A stretch of 64,000 bases of DNA from Tissierella pigra (GCF_009695605.1 NZ_VUNQ01000008.1:1-64000), one strand, 5' to 3'; positions 1 through 9,317 are shown, numbered from the stretch's first letter. Notes: generated by a model from the letters alone, not told the origin. Translations and numbers: made by a program.

Positions 1-532
1 TTAATGCTGAACCTACTACGATTGGTGTTCCATCTCCATCAAAGTCATATTCTGATAATAATTCTCTTACTTCCATTTCTACTAATTCGATTAACTCTTC
101 GTCATCTACCATATCTTGTTTGTTTAAAAATACTACTATCTTTGGTACTCCTACGTTTCTTGATAATAGGATATGCTCTCTTGTTTGTGGCATTGGACCA
201 TCTGCTGCTGATACTACTAAGATTGCTCCATCCATTTGTGCTGCTCCTGTTATCATGTTCTTAACGTAGTCAGCGTGACCTGGGCAGTCTACGTGTGCAT
301 AGTGACGATTTGCTGTTTCATATTCTACGTGTGATGTAGATATTGTGATTCCTCTTTCTCTCTCTTCTGGTGCTTTATCTATGTTGTCATAGCTTATTGC
401 TTCTCCTGAACCAAATCTTTTGTTTAATACCATTGTTATAGCTGCTGTTAATGTTGTCTTACCATGGTCTACGTGTCCTATTGTTCCTATGTTTACGTGG
501 GGTTTAGTTCTTTCAAATTTTGCTTTTGCCAT
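1..532 (-). CDS. tuf: Elongation factor Tu, N-terminal part (runs off window)
   Basis: EF-Tu is the GTPase that delivers aminoacyl-tRNA to the ribosome. Reading leftward from the ATG at 532, the frame gives [20 protein letters not shown] and stays open to the window edge, about 177 of the usual 395-400 residues. The G1 loop GHVDHGKTT lies near residues 19-27, the switch II motif DCPGHADY near 81-88 and the G4 motif NKQD near 136-139, all intact. An AAGGAGG ribosome site lies just upstream. The gene starts 108 bases after tRNA-Thr and is probably co-transcribed with it. The 3' end is outside the window, so it is partial rather than broken. The identification is certain. Confidence 0.97.
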   Translation of the reverse strand, partial: MAKAKFERTKPHVNIGTIGHVDHGKTTLTAAITMVLNKRFGSGEAISYDNIDKAPEERERGITISTSHVEYETANRHYAHVDCPGHADYVKNMITGAAQMDGAILVVSAADGPMPQTREHILLSRNVGVPKIVVFLNKQDMVDDEELIELVEMEVRELLSEYDFDGDGTPIVVGSAL

Positions 533-639
533 TTCGGTATTCCTCCTTAATATTTATATTTTAATAATTTTACTTTAAGTCTTTTTAGAAACATTCTAAG
601 AAAACTCGTCCTGGTGTTTCATGACTTGTAAAAAAAATG

Positions 640-715
640 TGGAGCCCACGACCGGACTCGAACCGGTGACCTCTTGCTTACCATGCAAGTGCTCTACCTC
701 CTGAGCTACGTGGGC
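640..715 (-). tRNA. tRNA-Thr (anticodon GGT)
   Basis: On the minus strand the 76-base sequence starts with GCCCACG and ends with CGTGGGC, a T discriminator and an encoded CCA. The acceptor arms pair perfectly. The anticodon stem CTTGC/GCAAG closes the loop ATGGTAA, giving anticodon GGT, which reads ACC (threonine). The D-arm (TAGCTCAGGAGGTAGAGCA) and T-arm with GGTTCGAGTCC are standard. It lies between sigH and tuf and has its own sigma-A-type promoter. Confidence 0.97.
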
Positions 716-735
716 ATTTTCACTCACTGTTTGTT

Positions 736-764
736 ATTTTACTATTTACCTTTAAAATTGTCAA
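736..764 (-). promoter_or_regulatory. Sigma-A promoter for tRNA-Thr and tuf
   Basis: Read on the minus strand, TTGACA (759-764), a 17-base spacer and TAAAAT (736-741) form a near-consensus vegetative promoter. Its -10 lies about 20 bases before the mature tRNA 5' end at 715. The -35 sits just downstream of the sigH stop codon. It should drive tRNA-Thr and, by read-through, tuf. Confidence 0.8.
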
Positions 765-769
765 GCCAT

Positions 770-1414
770 TTACATCTTATTTTCTAGTATTCCCTCTAAT
801 TTCCTTTTTACCCTTTGTAAAGCATTATCAATACTCTTTACATGTCTGTCTAAGTTTGCTGCAATTTCTTGATAGCTCATTCCATCTACATAGGACATTA
901 AAACTTCCCATTCTAGTTCAGATAATATTTCTCCTATTTTGCCTTCCATAAAATCTAGTTCTTCCCTACCTATCATTAACTCTTCTGGGTCTGATGTATT
1001 TACACCAGTAACAATATCTAGTAAAGTTCTGTCGGACTCCTCATCGTATATAGGTTTATTAAGAGAAACATAAGAATTTAATGGAATATGCTTTTGTCTA
1101 GTAGCAGTTTTAATAGCTGTAATAATTTGTCTCGTGATGCAAATTTCTGCAAAGGCTTTAAATGAAGCAAGCTTGTCCTTATCATAATCGCGAATAGCCT
1201 TGTAAAGACCTATCATGCCTTCCTGTATAATATCTTCTTTGTCAGCACCTATTAAGTAATAAGATCTAGCTTTGCATTTTACAATATTTTTATATTTATT
1301 GATTAAATATTCCAATGCCATATCATTATCAGCTTTAGCAAATGCCACTATTTCTTCATCACTCATATTCATATAGGTGGTTAATTCCATGTCGTTATAC
1401 AAACTTAAATGCAC
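770..1414 (-). CDS. sigH: RNA polymerase sigma factor SigH (sporulation/stationary phase)
   Basis: SigH (Spo0H) directs transcription at the onset of sporulation and in stationary phase. The protein has sigma-70 region 2 (ADKEDIIQEGMIGLYKAI near residues 56-73) and a C-terminal region 4 helix-turn-helix (MSYQEIAANLDRHVKSIDNA). The tract ITAIKTATRQKHIPLNSYVS is very close to Bacillus SigH. I chose the GTG at 1414 (214 aa) because a GGGGGGA ribosome site lies six bases before it. An ATG at 1432 in the same frame would place that site inside the coding sequence. Bacillus SigH is 218 aa. It neighbours the NYN RNase and rlmB, the usual Firmicute order. Confidence 0.96.
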   Translation of the reverse strand: MHLSLYNDMELTTYMNMSDEEIVAFAKADNDMALEYLINKYKNIVKCKARSYYLIGADKEDIIQEGMIGLYKAIRDYDKDKLASFKAFAEICITRQIITAIKTATRQKHIPLNSYVSLNKPIYDEESDRTLLDIVTGVNTSDPEELMIGREELDFMEGKIGEILSELEWEVLMSYVDGMSYQEIAANLDRHVKSIDNALQRVKRKLEGILENKM

Positions 1415-1476
1415 CAATAATCCCCCCAGCATAGATGTTAAATTCTGTCAACTTTATTATATTCAATAGTTTTTTA

Positions 1477-2019
1477 TTAGTCAAGGTCATTTGAATTACT
1501 AATTAGATTATTCAATCTTTTTATAGTTTCTTCATCTAATCTACCTAGTAATAAATCATTTTTCTTATTTTCATTGCTTCTTTTTCGTTTCATCAGTTTT
1601 TTTTGGTTGAATATTTCCATCTCCAATTCTCTTGCAGATACTCTAGTGCCTCCACGACCTAGTATAATCTGTTGTTCCATCCAATCTGATGTAGCTACCC
1701 GTACTGTTTTTATTCTGCCTATTTCATCTAGTTTTTTCTCTATATATTGATCTGCTGTTTCATTTTCTTTAGTATATATTACTTCCAACCCATTGTGGCT
1801 CTCCTGTGCTCCATAATTCCCTTTTACTAAATGTGCATCAAATACAACTATTACTTCAATACCAGAATAATGCTTATATTCCATCATAATTTCTATGAGT
1901 TCATTGCGTGCTTCTTCTAGGTGCGCTTTTTTTAGATTATTAAACCTGTCCCATGAATTAATAATATTATATCCGTCAACAAAAAGATATTCTTTAATCT
2001 TTTTATTTCTTTTAGCCAT
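1477..2019 (-). CDS. NYN-domain ribonuclease (YacP/Rae1 family)
   Basis: This is a 180-aa PIN-like NYN-domain protein. In Bacillus subtilis the homologue Rae1 is a ribosome-associated endoribonuclease that cuts mRNA in the A site. Visible features are the opening strand with acidic residue EYLFVDGYNIINSW (residues 10-23), a second acidic strand VIVVFDAH, and TKENETADQYIE with the conserved E and D of the metal site, followed by RVATSDW. A basic, asparagine-rich tail follows residue 140. Its first eight bases overlap the end of rlmB, so the two are translationally linked. Family assignment is firm; the exact substrate is inferred from the homologue. Confidence 0.9.
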   Translation of the reverse strand: MAKRNKKIKEYLFVDGYNIINSWDRFNNLKKAHLEEARNELIEIMMEYKHYSGIEVIVVFDAHLVKGNYGAQESHNGLEVIYTKENETADQYIEKKLDEIGRIKTVRVATSDWMEQQIILGRGGTRVSARELEMEIFNQKKLMKRKRSNENKKNDLLLGRLDEETIKRLNNLISNSNDLD

Positions 2020-2746
2020 TGCTTTGTCTTACTACCTCATACATTAATATAGATGCCGCATTAGAAGCGTTTAAAGAAGATACTTTACCTAGCATTGGAA
2101 TTTTAACTAGTACATCACATTTCTCTTTAACTAGTCTGGAAATCCCTTTCCCTTCATTGCCTATTACCAATGCTACTCCACCATTTAAAGATGTTTTATA
2201 ATAATCAGCACCAGTCATATCTGCACCATAAATCCATAGGCCCTTTTCTTTTAACTCCTCTATTGCATTGACAATATTATTTACTTTTGCCACAAGCATA
2301 TGCTCTACTGCTCCAGCAGAACTTTTGTATACCGTTTGATTAACTGCTGCAGAACGTCTTTTAGGAATAATTATCCCATGAACCCCTGCACATTCTGCTG
2401 TTCTAATTATGGAACCCAAATTATGTGGATCTTCTAATCCATCTAAGATTACAACAAAGGGTGGCTCTTCTTTTTCTTTAGCCTTATTTAATATATCATC
2501 TATATCTACATAGGTATAGGAGGTAACTAAAGCAACTACCCCTTGATGTGCATTACCTTCTGATAAAGAGTCAAGTTTATTTTTATCCACTTGTTGAATT
2601 ACAATATTTCTATCCTTTGCCATACCAATTATTTTATTTATGGAGCCTTGGAGTTCTCCTTTTAAAATATATAGTTTTTCTATTTCTCTGTCTGTTTTAA
2701 GTATTTCTAAAACAGGATTTCTTCCTACAACATATTGAAAATCCAT
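2012..2746 (-). CDS. rlmB: 23S rRNA (guanosine-2'-O-)-methyltransferase RlmB-type (SpoU family)
   Basis: This 244-aa TrmH/SpoU-family methyltransferase is expected to methylate a guanosine in the 23S rRNA peptidyl-transferase region using S-adenosylmethionine. The N-terminal substrate-binding domain (VVGRNPVLEIL) is followed by SpoU motif 1 (LDGLEDPHNLGSIIRTAECAG, near residues 100-120), motif 2 (LVIGNEGKGISRLV) and motif 3 (IPMLGKVSSLNASNAASI), which form the trefoil knot. Family members with this length and the sigH/NYN context are usually RlmB (YacO). A TrmH-type tRNA specificity cannot be excluded from sequence alone. The ribosome site AAAGGTG precedes the ATG. Confidence 0.92.
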   Translation of the reverse strand: MDFQYVVGRNPVLEILKTDREIEKLYILKGELQGSINKIIGMAKDRNIVIQQVDKNKLDSLSEGNAHQGVVALVTSYTYVDIDDILNKAKEKEEPPFVVILDGLEDPHNLGSIIRTAECAGVHGIIIPKRRSAAVNQTVYKSSAGAVEHMLVAKVNNIVNAIEELKEKGLWIYGADMTGADYYKTSLNGGVALVIGNEGKGISRLVKEKCDVLVKIPMLGKVSSLNASNAASILMYEVVRQSNG

Positions 2747-2760
2747 TTATTCACACCTTT

Positions 2761-2938
2761 CTTTAATTCAGTGAATAACTAATAACTAATGGTGAATAGT
2801 TGTGGTAGTTTCAAGCGAACTTGAAACTATTGACTTACCTTTTCCAAGAATGACATATCTTTCGTTTTTCACTCTTCACTGTTTCTTAACTATTCACCTT
2901 TCACTATTCACTCTTCACTATGTTTTAACTATTCACTG
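2761..2938. repeat. Cluster of short CTATTCAC/GTGAATAG repeats with an internal hairpin
   Basis: The rlmB-thyX spacer is built from related short units. AACTATTCAC occurs at 2889-2898 and 2928-2937, CACTATTCAC at 2902-2911, and TTCACTCTTCACT-like variants lie between them. GTGAATAGT on the left side (2792-2800) is the exact inverse complement of ACTATTCAC, so the block can fold back on itself. Inside it TAGTTTCAAG/CTTGAAACTA (2806-2829) forms a 10-bp perfect hairpin with a CGAA loop. The last copy contains the thyX stop codon (2929-2931). This looks like a non-coding dispersed repeat inserted at the 3' end of thyX. Confidence 0.7.
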
Positions 2939-3693
2939 GTTCTAAACCTTTCCCTAACTTCAACCATTTTTCCACAACTCATCTTTCCTTCCGGACAAGG
3001 TCCATTCACACATCTAGGACCTGCATTTTTAAATAGTATTGGATATACTTTTCTAACTTCTTTTAACATTGATGTTGCAAGACTTCTTATTTCCCATTGA
3101 GCCCTATTACAGCATCTTAAATTAAAGAAATTAAGCAATGACCTTGCATTCATAGTAATTACTATTTTGGTTTCGCAGGCATTTGGAAAAATATATCTAG
3201 CATCTTCTATAGATTCTTTTTCTGCCTTGTTTTTAGATTCCTTTTCTGAAAATCCTTGGTTTATATATTTATTATAATGTTCTTGAAATAATATTTCAGT
3301 TATTTCATTATAATACTTTTGGTCATCTTCCATTGCCTTTATAAACAATTCTTTAGCACTTTTATTACTTGAAATATTAGGTGGTATTATATATTCAAAT
3401 TGTTCAAGTTTTACATATCTTTGGGATTGCTGAGAAAAACTTGCAATTCTATGTCTCACCAATTGATGAGTCAATGTCCGTGATACTCCTTCAATTCCGA
3501 ATGTAAAGCTAATATGTTCTATTGGACTTTCATGGTTTAAATCCATTAAGAGAGATAAAAAGGACTCAACTTTTTCTTCGTCTAAACTTTCTTCAATTTC
3601 ATCAATCCCTACAGGAGAGTAGCATAGTTTTGCAGCTGATGCAACTAACTTTTCACCATCAGGTGTATATCTTAAAAGTTTTACCTTTAACAT
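2929..3693 (-). CDS. thyX: Flavin-dependent thymidylate synthase ThyX
   Basis: ThyX makes dTMP from dUMP using methylene-tetrahydrofolate as carbon donor and FAD/NADPH as reductant, and replaces ThyA in many anaerobes. The family signature [15 protein letters not shown], matching RHRxxSxxxxSQRY, lies near residues 80-94. The C-terminal region with [14 protein letters not shown] carries the substrate-binding segment NLRxxxxAQWEIR. At 254 aa it is slightly longer than typical ThyX (about 220-250). A C-terminal cysteine cluster ([14 protein letters not shown]) is present, as in clostridial versions. The stop codon lies inside a short repeat unit, so the last residue or two may derive from that repeat. 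Confidence 0.97.
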   Translation of the reverse strand: MLKVKLLRYTPDGEKLVASAAKLCYSPVGIDEIEESLDEEKVESFLSLLMDLNHESPIEHISFTFGIEGVSRTLTHQLVRHRIASFSQQSQRYVKLEQFEYIIPPNISSNKSAKELFIKAMEDDQKYYNEITEILFQEHYNKYINQGFSEKESKNKAEKESIEDARYIFPNACETKIVITMNARSLLNFFNLRCCNRAQWEIRSLATSMLKEVRKVYPILFKNAGPRCVNGPCPEGKMSCGKMVEVRERFRTSE

Positions 3694-3709
3694 TTCAACC
3701 CCCCTCTAT

Positions 3710-4132
3710 TTATTCAATATCCATATTTGAAATCATTTCAAATATTTCAGATATTCTTTCATCCTTTTTTTGTAAATAAAGATACCCTATTAACGCCTCA
3801 AATCCTGTAGCATATTTATAATCTATCATATTTGCATTTTTAGGCATTGTATGTGATTTAGCATTTCTTCCTTTTTTTACTATTGTTTGCTCTTCTTCAC
3901 TAAGGTCTTCCTCCAATATATGGACAATATTTGCTTGTGCCTTAGCTTTTACATATTCAATTGTTGCTTTATGCAGTTTATTTACTGGAAGTTTTTTTTG
4001 CAGTAAATAAGTTCTCACTAATAATTCATATACTGCATCGCCTATATAAGCAAGCTGCAAAGGAGACAGCATAGCTATATCCTCTGCAGTTAATTTTTGG
4101 TTTGTTTTTCTAAATAAATTGTCTTTTTCCAT
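3710..4132 (-). CDS. mrnC: Mini-ribonuclease III
   Basis: Mini-III is a 140-aa RNase III-like enzyme without a double-stranded RNA-binding domain. In Bacillus it matures the ends of 23S rRNA. The catalytic signature LAYIGDAVYELLVR (near residues 28-41) has the acidic residue of the RNase III active site, and FEALIGYLYLQKKDER near 110-125 supplies the second acidic cluster. KGRNAKSHTMPKNA is the typical Mini-III loop. It lies directly after cysS (3 bases apart), the conserved Firmicute order. Confidence 0.96.
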   Translation of the reverse strand: MEKDNLFRKTNQKLTAEDIAMLSPLQLAYIGDAVYELLVRTYLLQKKLPVNKLHKATIEYVKAKAQANIVHILEEDLSEEEQTIVKKGRNAKSHTMPKNANMIDYKYATGFEALIGYLYLQKKDERISEIFEMISNMDIE

Positions 4133-4135
4133 AAT

Positions 4136-5533
4136 CTACACTCGTTTCCATTTCACACCCTCTTGGGTGTCCTCTAAAACTATTCCTTTTTCTTTTAATA
4201 TATTTCTAATTTCATCAGCTAGTTTGAAATCTTTATTTTTTCTTGCTTCAGTTCTTTTTTCAATAAATTCTACTATTTCTTCTTCTAGGATTTCTTCCTT
4301 TTTATTTAATATTCCTAGAACATTACATAATTCCATAAGAAGATCATAAGTTTTTCGTATCAATTCTTTAGAGTTCTTTTCATTTACATGGGTATTGGCA
4401 TATTTTACTAGCTCAAATACTGCTGCAATAGCATCTGCAGTGTTTAAATCATCTTCCATACTCTCTATAAATTCTTCTTTAAATTTCTCGATTTCTTTCA
4501 GATGATTATCTTCTTCTTCATTTAATTCTCTATCTTCAGCCTTGTCATATAAATATTCTAAATTTTTCTTGCCATTATATAGCCTTTCTAAAGCATTTTC
4601 CATTTGATACATTATTTCTCTAGTAAAGTTTATAGGAGATCTATAATGTGCAGATAATAGGAAAAATCTAAGAATCTCCAAGTCAAATTCCTCTCCAACT
4701 TCTTTTACAGTAAAAAAATTACCTAAGGATTTTGACATCTTTTGATTTTCTACATTTAACATAGCATTATGCATCCAGTAATTAGCAAAGGGCCTCTCCG
4801 TTAACGTCTCAGACTGAGCAATTTCATTTTCATGGTGTGGAAACTGAAGATCATCTCCACCTGCATGTATATCTATTGTATCTCCTACTAAAGTCCTAGC
4901 CATTACAGAACACTCTATATGCCATCCAGGTCTACCTAATCCCCATGGACTTTTCCATGATGGTTCTCCTTCTTTAGCCTTTTTCCATAATGCAAAATCC
5001 ATAGGATTTTGTTTTTCATCACTTACTTCAACTCTAGCACCACTTAGTAAATCCTCAATATTTTTCTTGGATAATTTACCATAATCCTTAGCACTATTTA
5101 TATTAAAATAAACATTTCCATCTACATTATAGGCTGCATCTTTTTCTATCAAAGCTTCTATAAATTCTATCATTGGCTGAATAAATTCTGTAGCTTTCGG
5201 ATGTATAGTTTTTTCTTCATATACATTTAAGCCTTTTGTATCATTCATAAAAGCTTCTATATATCTCTCGGATATTTCTTTAAATGTAGTATTTTCTTCA
5301 TTTGCTTTGCTTATTATTCTATCATCAATATCTGTGAAATTTGAAATATATTTAACCTCATATCCCCTATACATAAAAAATCTTCTTAAAGTATCAAATA
5401 TTACTATGGGTCTAGCATTTCCAACGTGTATATAGTTATATACCGTTGGTCCACAGGTATACATACTAACCTGTCCTTCCACTACTGGTATAAATTCTTC
5501 TTTTTTTCTTGTTAAAGTATTATAAATCCTCAT
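4136..5533 (-). CDS. cysS: Cysteinyl-tRNA synthetase
   Basis: This 465-aa class I synthetase charges tRNA-Cys. Its HIGH motif is HVGN at residues 36-39, preceded by zinc ligand Cys27 in YTCGPTVYNY. Further zinc ligands lie in HIECSVMA and HHENEIAQSE. The KMSKS loop is KMSKSLGNF near residue 268. The C-terminal helical anticodon-binding part ends with the family motif RNILKEKGIVLEDTQEGVKW. Length is typical (460-470). It sits between gltX (43 bases upstream) and mrnC (3 bases downstream), so an operon is likely. No T-box leader is visible upstream. Confidence 0.98.
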   Translation of the reverse strand: MRIYNTLTRKKEEFIPVVEGQVSMYTCGPTVYNYIHVGNARPIVIFDTLRRFFMYRGYEVKYISNFTDIDDRIISKANEENTTFKEISERYIEAFMNDTKGLNVYEEKTIHPKATEFIQPMIEFIEALIEKDAAYNVDGNVYFNINSAKDYGKLSKKNIEDLLSGARVEVSDEKQNPMDFALWKKAKEGEPSWKSPWGLGRPGWHIECSVMARTLVGDTIDIHAGGDDLQFPHHENEIAQSETLTERPFANYWMHNAMLNVENQKMSKSLGNFFTVKEVGEEFDLEILRFFLLSAHYRSPINFTREIMYQMENALERLYNGKKNLEYLYDKAEDRELNEEEDNHLKEIEKFKEEFIESMEDDLNTADAIAAVFELVKYANTHVNEKNSKELIRKTYDLLMELCNVLGILNKKEEILEEEIVEFIEKRTEARKNKDFKLADEIRNILKEKGIVLEDTQEGVKWKRV

Positions 5534-5550
5534 ACCTAACCTCCTTCTTT

Positions 5551-5581
5551 TTTAGTGAAGGGTCTTTTTCTTTTCACTAAA
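5551..5581. repeat. Inverted repeat between gltX and cysS
   Basis: TTTAGTGAA (5551-5559) and TTCACTAAA (5573-5581) are perfect 9-base arms around a 13-base loop, overlapping the gltX stop codon. On the minus strand the stem is followed by AAAAAGAAGG rather than a T-run, so it is not a standard intrinsic terminator. It could mark an mRNA processing site or only weakly attenuate cysS. Confidence 0.55.
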
Positions 5582-7058
5582 TATAATTCTTCTCTACATA
5601 CTCAATTCTCTTTATTATATTTTCTTTCCCTAGTAAAACTAGTATATTCACAAACTCTGGTCCGTGTGCTGTTCCTGTTAAAGCTACTCTTGCTGGCATA
5701 AATAAATTTTTGCCTTTTACTCCAGTTGCTTTTTGGATTAGCTTCATAAATCCTTTAGCATATTCTTCATCTACTACTTCTACATTGTTTAACTCTTCCT
5801 TAATAGCCGTAAGTACAGAGCTTACTTGTTCACCTTTTATTATTTCCAACGCATCTTCTTCGACTATCTCTACATGATCTTTAAATATGAATTCTACTTT
5901 TTCCACTACATCACTTATAGTATCTAAACTCTCTTGAACAGTATGAACCAATAATTTAAGCCAATCATATTTATCTCTAGTAAAAGATTTGTCAATTAAA
6001 CCAGCTTCTGTTAAATGAGGAATAGCCAAATCTGTGATTTTCTCCACAGACGAACTTCTTATATAATGTCCATTTACCCAGTTTAATTTATCTTTATCAA
6101 AAATTCCACCTGTTTTTGATACTCTTTCAAAGGAAAACTTGTTTATTAATTCTTCCATAGATAATATTTCTTCATTATCTTCTGGACTCCATCCCACCAA
6201 TGCTAAATAATTTACTAATCCCTCTGGTAAATATCCCTTATCTCTAAAATCTTCTACAGAAACATCTCCTTGACGCTTACTTAATTTCTTTCTGTCTTTA
6301 TTTAAAACAGTAGGTAAATGCACATATGTTGGTTTTTCCCATCCAAATACTTCATATAAATAAATATGTTTTGGTGTAGAAGGCAGCCATTCTTCTCCTC
6401 TAACTATATGGGATATTTTCATTAAATGGTCATCTACTACTACAGCCATATGATAAGTTGGATATCCATCAGACTTCAGTAGTACTTGATCGTCAATATC
6501 GTCAGTATTTATTACAATATCTCCCCTAACTAAATCGTGGAACTTTATATCATAGTTCTGAGGTAATTTTAATCTAACAACATATTCTTCACCATTGGCA
6601 ATTCTTATTTTTGCTTCTTCTAAAGAAATATTTCTACAGAATCCATCATATTTTGGAACTAGACCCTTAATTTTTTGTTCCTCACGAACACTTTCAAGTC
6701 TTTCTTTAGAGCAGAAACAATAATAAGCATGACCTTTTTCAATAAGTTCATCTACATATTTCTTATATATATCTAATCTTTCAGATTGAATATATGGACC
6801 ATAATCTCCTTTTTGAACAATCTTTCCATCTTCCACAAATATTCCTTCATCATATTCTATTCCGGCCCAATGCAAAGACTCTATTAAATTCTCTATAGCT
6901 CCTTCAACAAATCTAGTTTGATCAGTATCTTCTATTCTCAAAATAAACTTTCCATTATTGCGTCTAGCAAATAGATAATTGTATAAAGCAGTCCTAATAG
7001 AGCCTATATGTATGAAACCCGTTGGACTTGGGGCAAATCTTAATCTAATTTCTTTCAA
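5577..7058 (-). CDS. gltX: Glutamyl-tRNA synthetase
   Basis: This 493-aa class I synthetase charges tRNA-Glu and, in clostridia that lack GlnRS, usually tRNA-Gln as well, with later amidation by GatCAB. The HIGH-like motif is [17 protein letters not shown] (residues 11-27). The KMSKS-like motif is [15 protein letters not shown] near residue 256. The zinc-binding insert near residue 110 keeps CFCSKERL. The anticodon-binding domain is complete. An AAGGAGG ribosome site precedes the ATG. It is transcribed toward cysS. The nearest upstream gene, encoding a 51-residue protein, is separated from it by a hairpin that may act as terminator or attenuator. Confidence 0.98.
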   Translation of the reverse strand: MKEIRLRFAPSPTGFIHIGSIRTALYNYLFARRNNGKFILRIEDTDQTRFVEGAIENLIESLHWAGIEYDEGIFVEDGKIVQKGDYGPYIQSERLDIYKKYVDELIEKGHAYYCFCSKERLESVREEQKIKGLVPKYDGFCRNISLEEAKIRIANGEEYVVRLKLPQNYDIKFHDLVRGDIVINTDDIDDQVLLKSDGYPTYHMAVVVDDHLMKISHIVRGEEWLPSTPKHIYLYEVFGWEKPTYVHLPTVLNKDRKKLSKRQGDVSVEDFRDKGYLPEGLVNYLALVGWSPEDNEEILSMEELINKFSFERVSKTGGIFDKDKLNWVNGHYIRSSSVEKITDLAIPHLTEAGLIDKSFTRDKYDWLKLLVHTVQESLDTISDVVEKVEFIFKDHVEIVEEDALEIIKGEQVSSVLTAIKEELNNVEVVDEEYAKGFMKLIQKATGVKGKNLFMPARVALTGTAHGPEFVNILVLLGKENIIKRIEYVEKNYI

Positions 7059-7134
7059 AACTGTTACCTCCTTAAATTAATTATATTATATTATATATCA
7101 CCAGTTCATTACTGTAAACTCTCTATCTAAATAA

Positions 7135-7182
7135 GTAAAAATACTATAGTAAAAAATCTTTGAAAAGATTTTACTATAGTAT
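7135..7182 (-). terminator. Hairpin terminator/attenuator upstream of gltX
   Basis: ATACTATAGTAAAA...ATCTT (7141-7160) pairs with AAGATTTTACTATAGTAT (7165-7182), giving about 18 bp with a two-base bulge. On the minus strand it is followed by TTTTTAC. It lies after the small gene ending at 7208 and before gltX at 7058. It therefore either terminates the small transcript or acts as an attenuator in the gltX leader. Confidence 0.7.
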
Positions 7183-7207
7183 TGCCCATTTTAAAAATAT
7201 TATGGTT

Positions 7208-7363
7208 TTAAGATTCTAAAGAGGATTTTTCTTCTATAAACTTTTCTTTTATCTTTGAGTGTAGTATAAATTCTTCTTCTGTTATTAAATCATTTGTTTT
7301 CAGTACCTCTAATATACAAATAAATTCTTCACATACCTTAGCCAATTCTAAACCTACATTCAT
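7208..7363 (-). CDS. Small SHOCT-like protein (51 aa)
   Basis: A short minus-strand frame starts at the ATG at 7363 behind AAGGTGAGGGAG and encodes MNVGLELAKVCEEFICILEV followed by LKTNDLITEEEFILHSKIKE and a 12-residue charged tail ending in LES. The L-x(4)-LITEEEF-x(6)-K pattern resembles the SHOCT short C-terminal domain, which is often found in small oligomerising proteins. No membrane segment is visible. It stands alone between proS and gltX, so its role is unknown. Codon use is normal and the start has a good ribosome site, which support a real gene. Confidence 0.65.
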   Translation of the reverse strand: MNVGLELAKVCEEFICILEVLKTNDLITEEEFILHSKIKEKFIEEKSSLES

Positions 7364-7554
7364 AACTCCCTCACCTTTCATTAGTATTATAATATATTTT
7401 TATTATTTACCTTATGTTTATATTTCTTAGAAATTACTTAAATGCTTGAAAACAATGTTTTATTTTAGATATTTTTTAGCCTTCTCCATGTTTGAATCTT
7501 CTGAAATATTATACTTATATATATTCGACATAATTTAAAAAATTCCTTCTTTTA

Positions 7555-7589
7555 TAATAAAAAAGATAGTCCCCTTGGACTATCTTTTT
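7555..7589 (-). terminator. Intrinsic terminator of proS
   Basis: AAAAGATAGTCC (7561-7572) and GGACTATCTTTT (7577-7588) form a 12-bp stem with a CCTT loop. Read on the minus strand, a TTTTTTATTA tract follows. It begins 8 bases after the proS stop. Confidence 0.88.
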
Positions 7590-7595
7590 ATCATA

Positions 7596-9317
7596 CTATA
7601 ATTTCAAACCCTCTTTAGTAAATTCTTCTTCTATTAAAGATATTAATTTATCTACTTCTACTTCTTGTTTATCTTCTTCTCCTCTAACTGAGTATTCTAC
7701 AATAGATTCTCCTGCTTTTTTTCCTACAGTTATTCTAATTGGAATTCCTATTAAATCTCTATCTTTAAATTTAACTCCTGCTCTTTCATTTCTATCATCT
7801 ATTATAACTTCAACACCTAATACTCCTAATTCTTGGTATAACTTTTCACCTAAGTTTACTTGACTTTCATCCTTTGTGTTTACTACAGTTATAATTACAT
7901 GATAAGGAGCTACAACTAATGGCCATATTATACCATTTTCATCATGATATTGTTCTACAACTGCTGCCACTGACCTAGAAACTCCTATACCATAACATCC
8001 CATTACAAATGGCTTTTCCTTACCATTTTCATCTAAAAAGTTAGAATCTAAAGCTGATGAGTATTTAGTACCTAACTGGAATATATTTCCTACTTCAATT
8101 CCTCTTTCCATTTTAAGCTGCTCACCACATTTAGGGCATATATCTCCTTCTCTTACTAAAAGTAAATCTTCTACTACTTCTCCTGTAAAGTCTCTACCAT
8201 AATTTACATTTTTTAGATGGTAATCTGTCTCATTTCCACCTACTATTAAATTTTTCATTTTGGCAATTCTAGAATCTACTAGAACTTTAACTCCCTTCTT
8301 AATTCCTACTGGCCCTGTAAAGCCTTTATTTGCTCCAGTTATATCTAGTATAATTTCTTCATTGGCTAATTCTAAATCATGTTCTCCTATTCCTAAATAA
8401 TTACATAACTTAGTTTCATTTAGTTCTCTATCTCCTGGGATGATTGCAACTATTGGTTCTCCTATATTATATACCAACGCTTTTCCAAATCTGCCATGAT
8501 CAATGCCAAAGAATTCTACTAAAGATTCAATAGTAGTTACATTTGGAGTATGAACTCGCTCCATATTTAATTCTTCTTCTATTTCATTGTTTACTTTATA
8601 TACTACATCTGCCTTTTCATCAGTAGCTGCATAGTTGCAATTATCGCAATAAGCAACCAAGCTTTCTCCTGCTTCTGACATTGCCATGAATTCGTGAGAT
8701 ATTTTTCCTCCCATGGCTCCTGTATCTCCTTGAACTACTTTATATTTCAGTTTAAGCCTTGTAAATACTTCATCATAAGCTTCCCACATTATTTGATATG
8801 ATGTTTTCATATTTTCTTCATCTACATCAAAGCTATAGGCATCTTTCATTATAAATTCTCTACATCTCATTAAGCCAAATCTTGGTCTTTTCTCATCTCT
8901 ATATTTTGTTTGAATCTGATAAAGATTTAATGGAAGTTGTTTATAAGATTTTACTTCATCCTTTATTAAATCTGTAAAATATTCTTCATGGGTAGGTCCA
9001 AGGCAGAATTCCCTACTGTTTCTATCTTTAAGTCTAAACATTTCTGGACCAAAATTTTCCCATCTTCCAGAAGCTTCCCATATTTCCTTTGGTTGAATTG
9101 CAGACATCAATAATTCCTGAGCACCTGCCCTATCCATTTCTTCCCTAACTATTTGTTCTACCTTCCTTATTACTCTATATCCCATTGGAAGATAAGAATA
9201 CACACCACTAACTAATTTTCTCATCATACCTGCTCTTAAAAGTAATTTATGACTTGCTATTTCTGCATCTGATGGCATTTCTCTTAAAGTAGGTATATAA
9301 AATTTTGACATTCTCAT
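7596..9317 (-). CDS. proS: Prolyl-tRNA synthetase (bacterial type with editing insert)
   Basis: This class II synthetase charges tRNA-Pro. The start used here is the ATG at 9317 (573 aa, [20 protein letters not shown]), which lies nine bases after the ribosome site AAGGAGA. An in-frame GTG at 9326 touches that site and is unlikely. Class II motifs are visible: motif 2 around [26 protein letters not shown] and motif 3 in [18 protein letters not shown]. The INS editing domain lies roughly between residues 220 and 400. The C-terminal anticodon-binding domain carries [21 protein letters not shown]. Expression is expected to be controlled by the T-box leader at 9818-10045, although about 500 bases of repeats separate that leader from the gene. 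Confidence 0.97.
   Translation of the reverse strand: MRMSKFYIPTLREMPSDAEIASHKLLLRAGMMRKLVSGVYSYLPMGYRVIRKVEQIVREEMDRAGAQELLMSAIQPKEIWEASGRWENFGPEMFRLKDRNSREFCLGPTHEEYFTDLIKDEVKSYKQLPLNLYQIQTKYRDEKRPRFGLMRCREFIMKDAYSFDVDEENMKTSYQIMWEAYDEVFTRLKLKYKVVQGDTGAMGGKISHEFMAMSEAGESLVAYCDNCNYAATDEKADVVYKVNNEIEEELNMERVHTPNVTTIESLVEFFGIDHGRFGKALVYNIGEPIVAIIPGDRELNETKLCNYLGIGEHDLELANEEIILDITGANKGFTGPVGIKKGVKVLVDSRIAKMKNLIVGGNETDYHLKNVNYGRDFTGEVVEDLLLVREGDICPKCGEQLKMERGIEVGNIFQLGTKYSSALDSNFLDENGKEKPFVMGCYGIGVSRSVAAVVEQYHDENGIIWPLVVAPYHVIITVVNTKDESQVNLGEKLYQELGVLGVEVIIDDRNERAGVKFKDRDLIGIPIRITVGKKAGESIVEYSVRGEEDKQEVEVDKLISLIEEEFTKEGLKL

Noticed and set aside
4-264. Plus-strand leucine-rich frame at the window start
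   Set aside because: It is the antisense shadow of the EF-Tu coding sequence.
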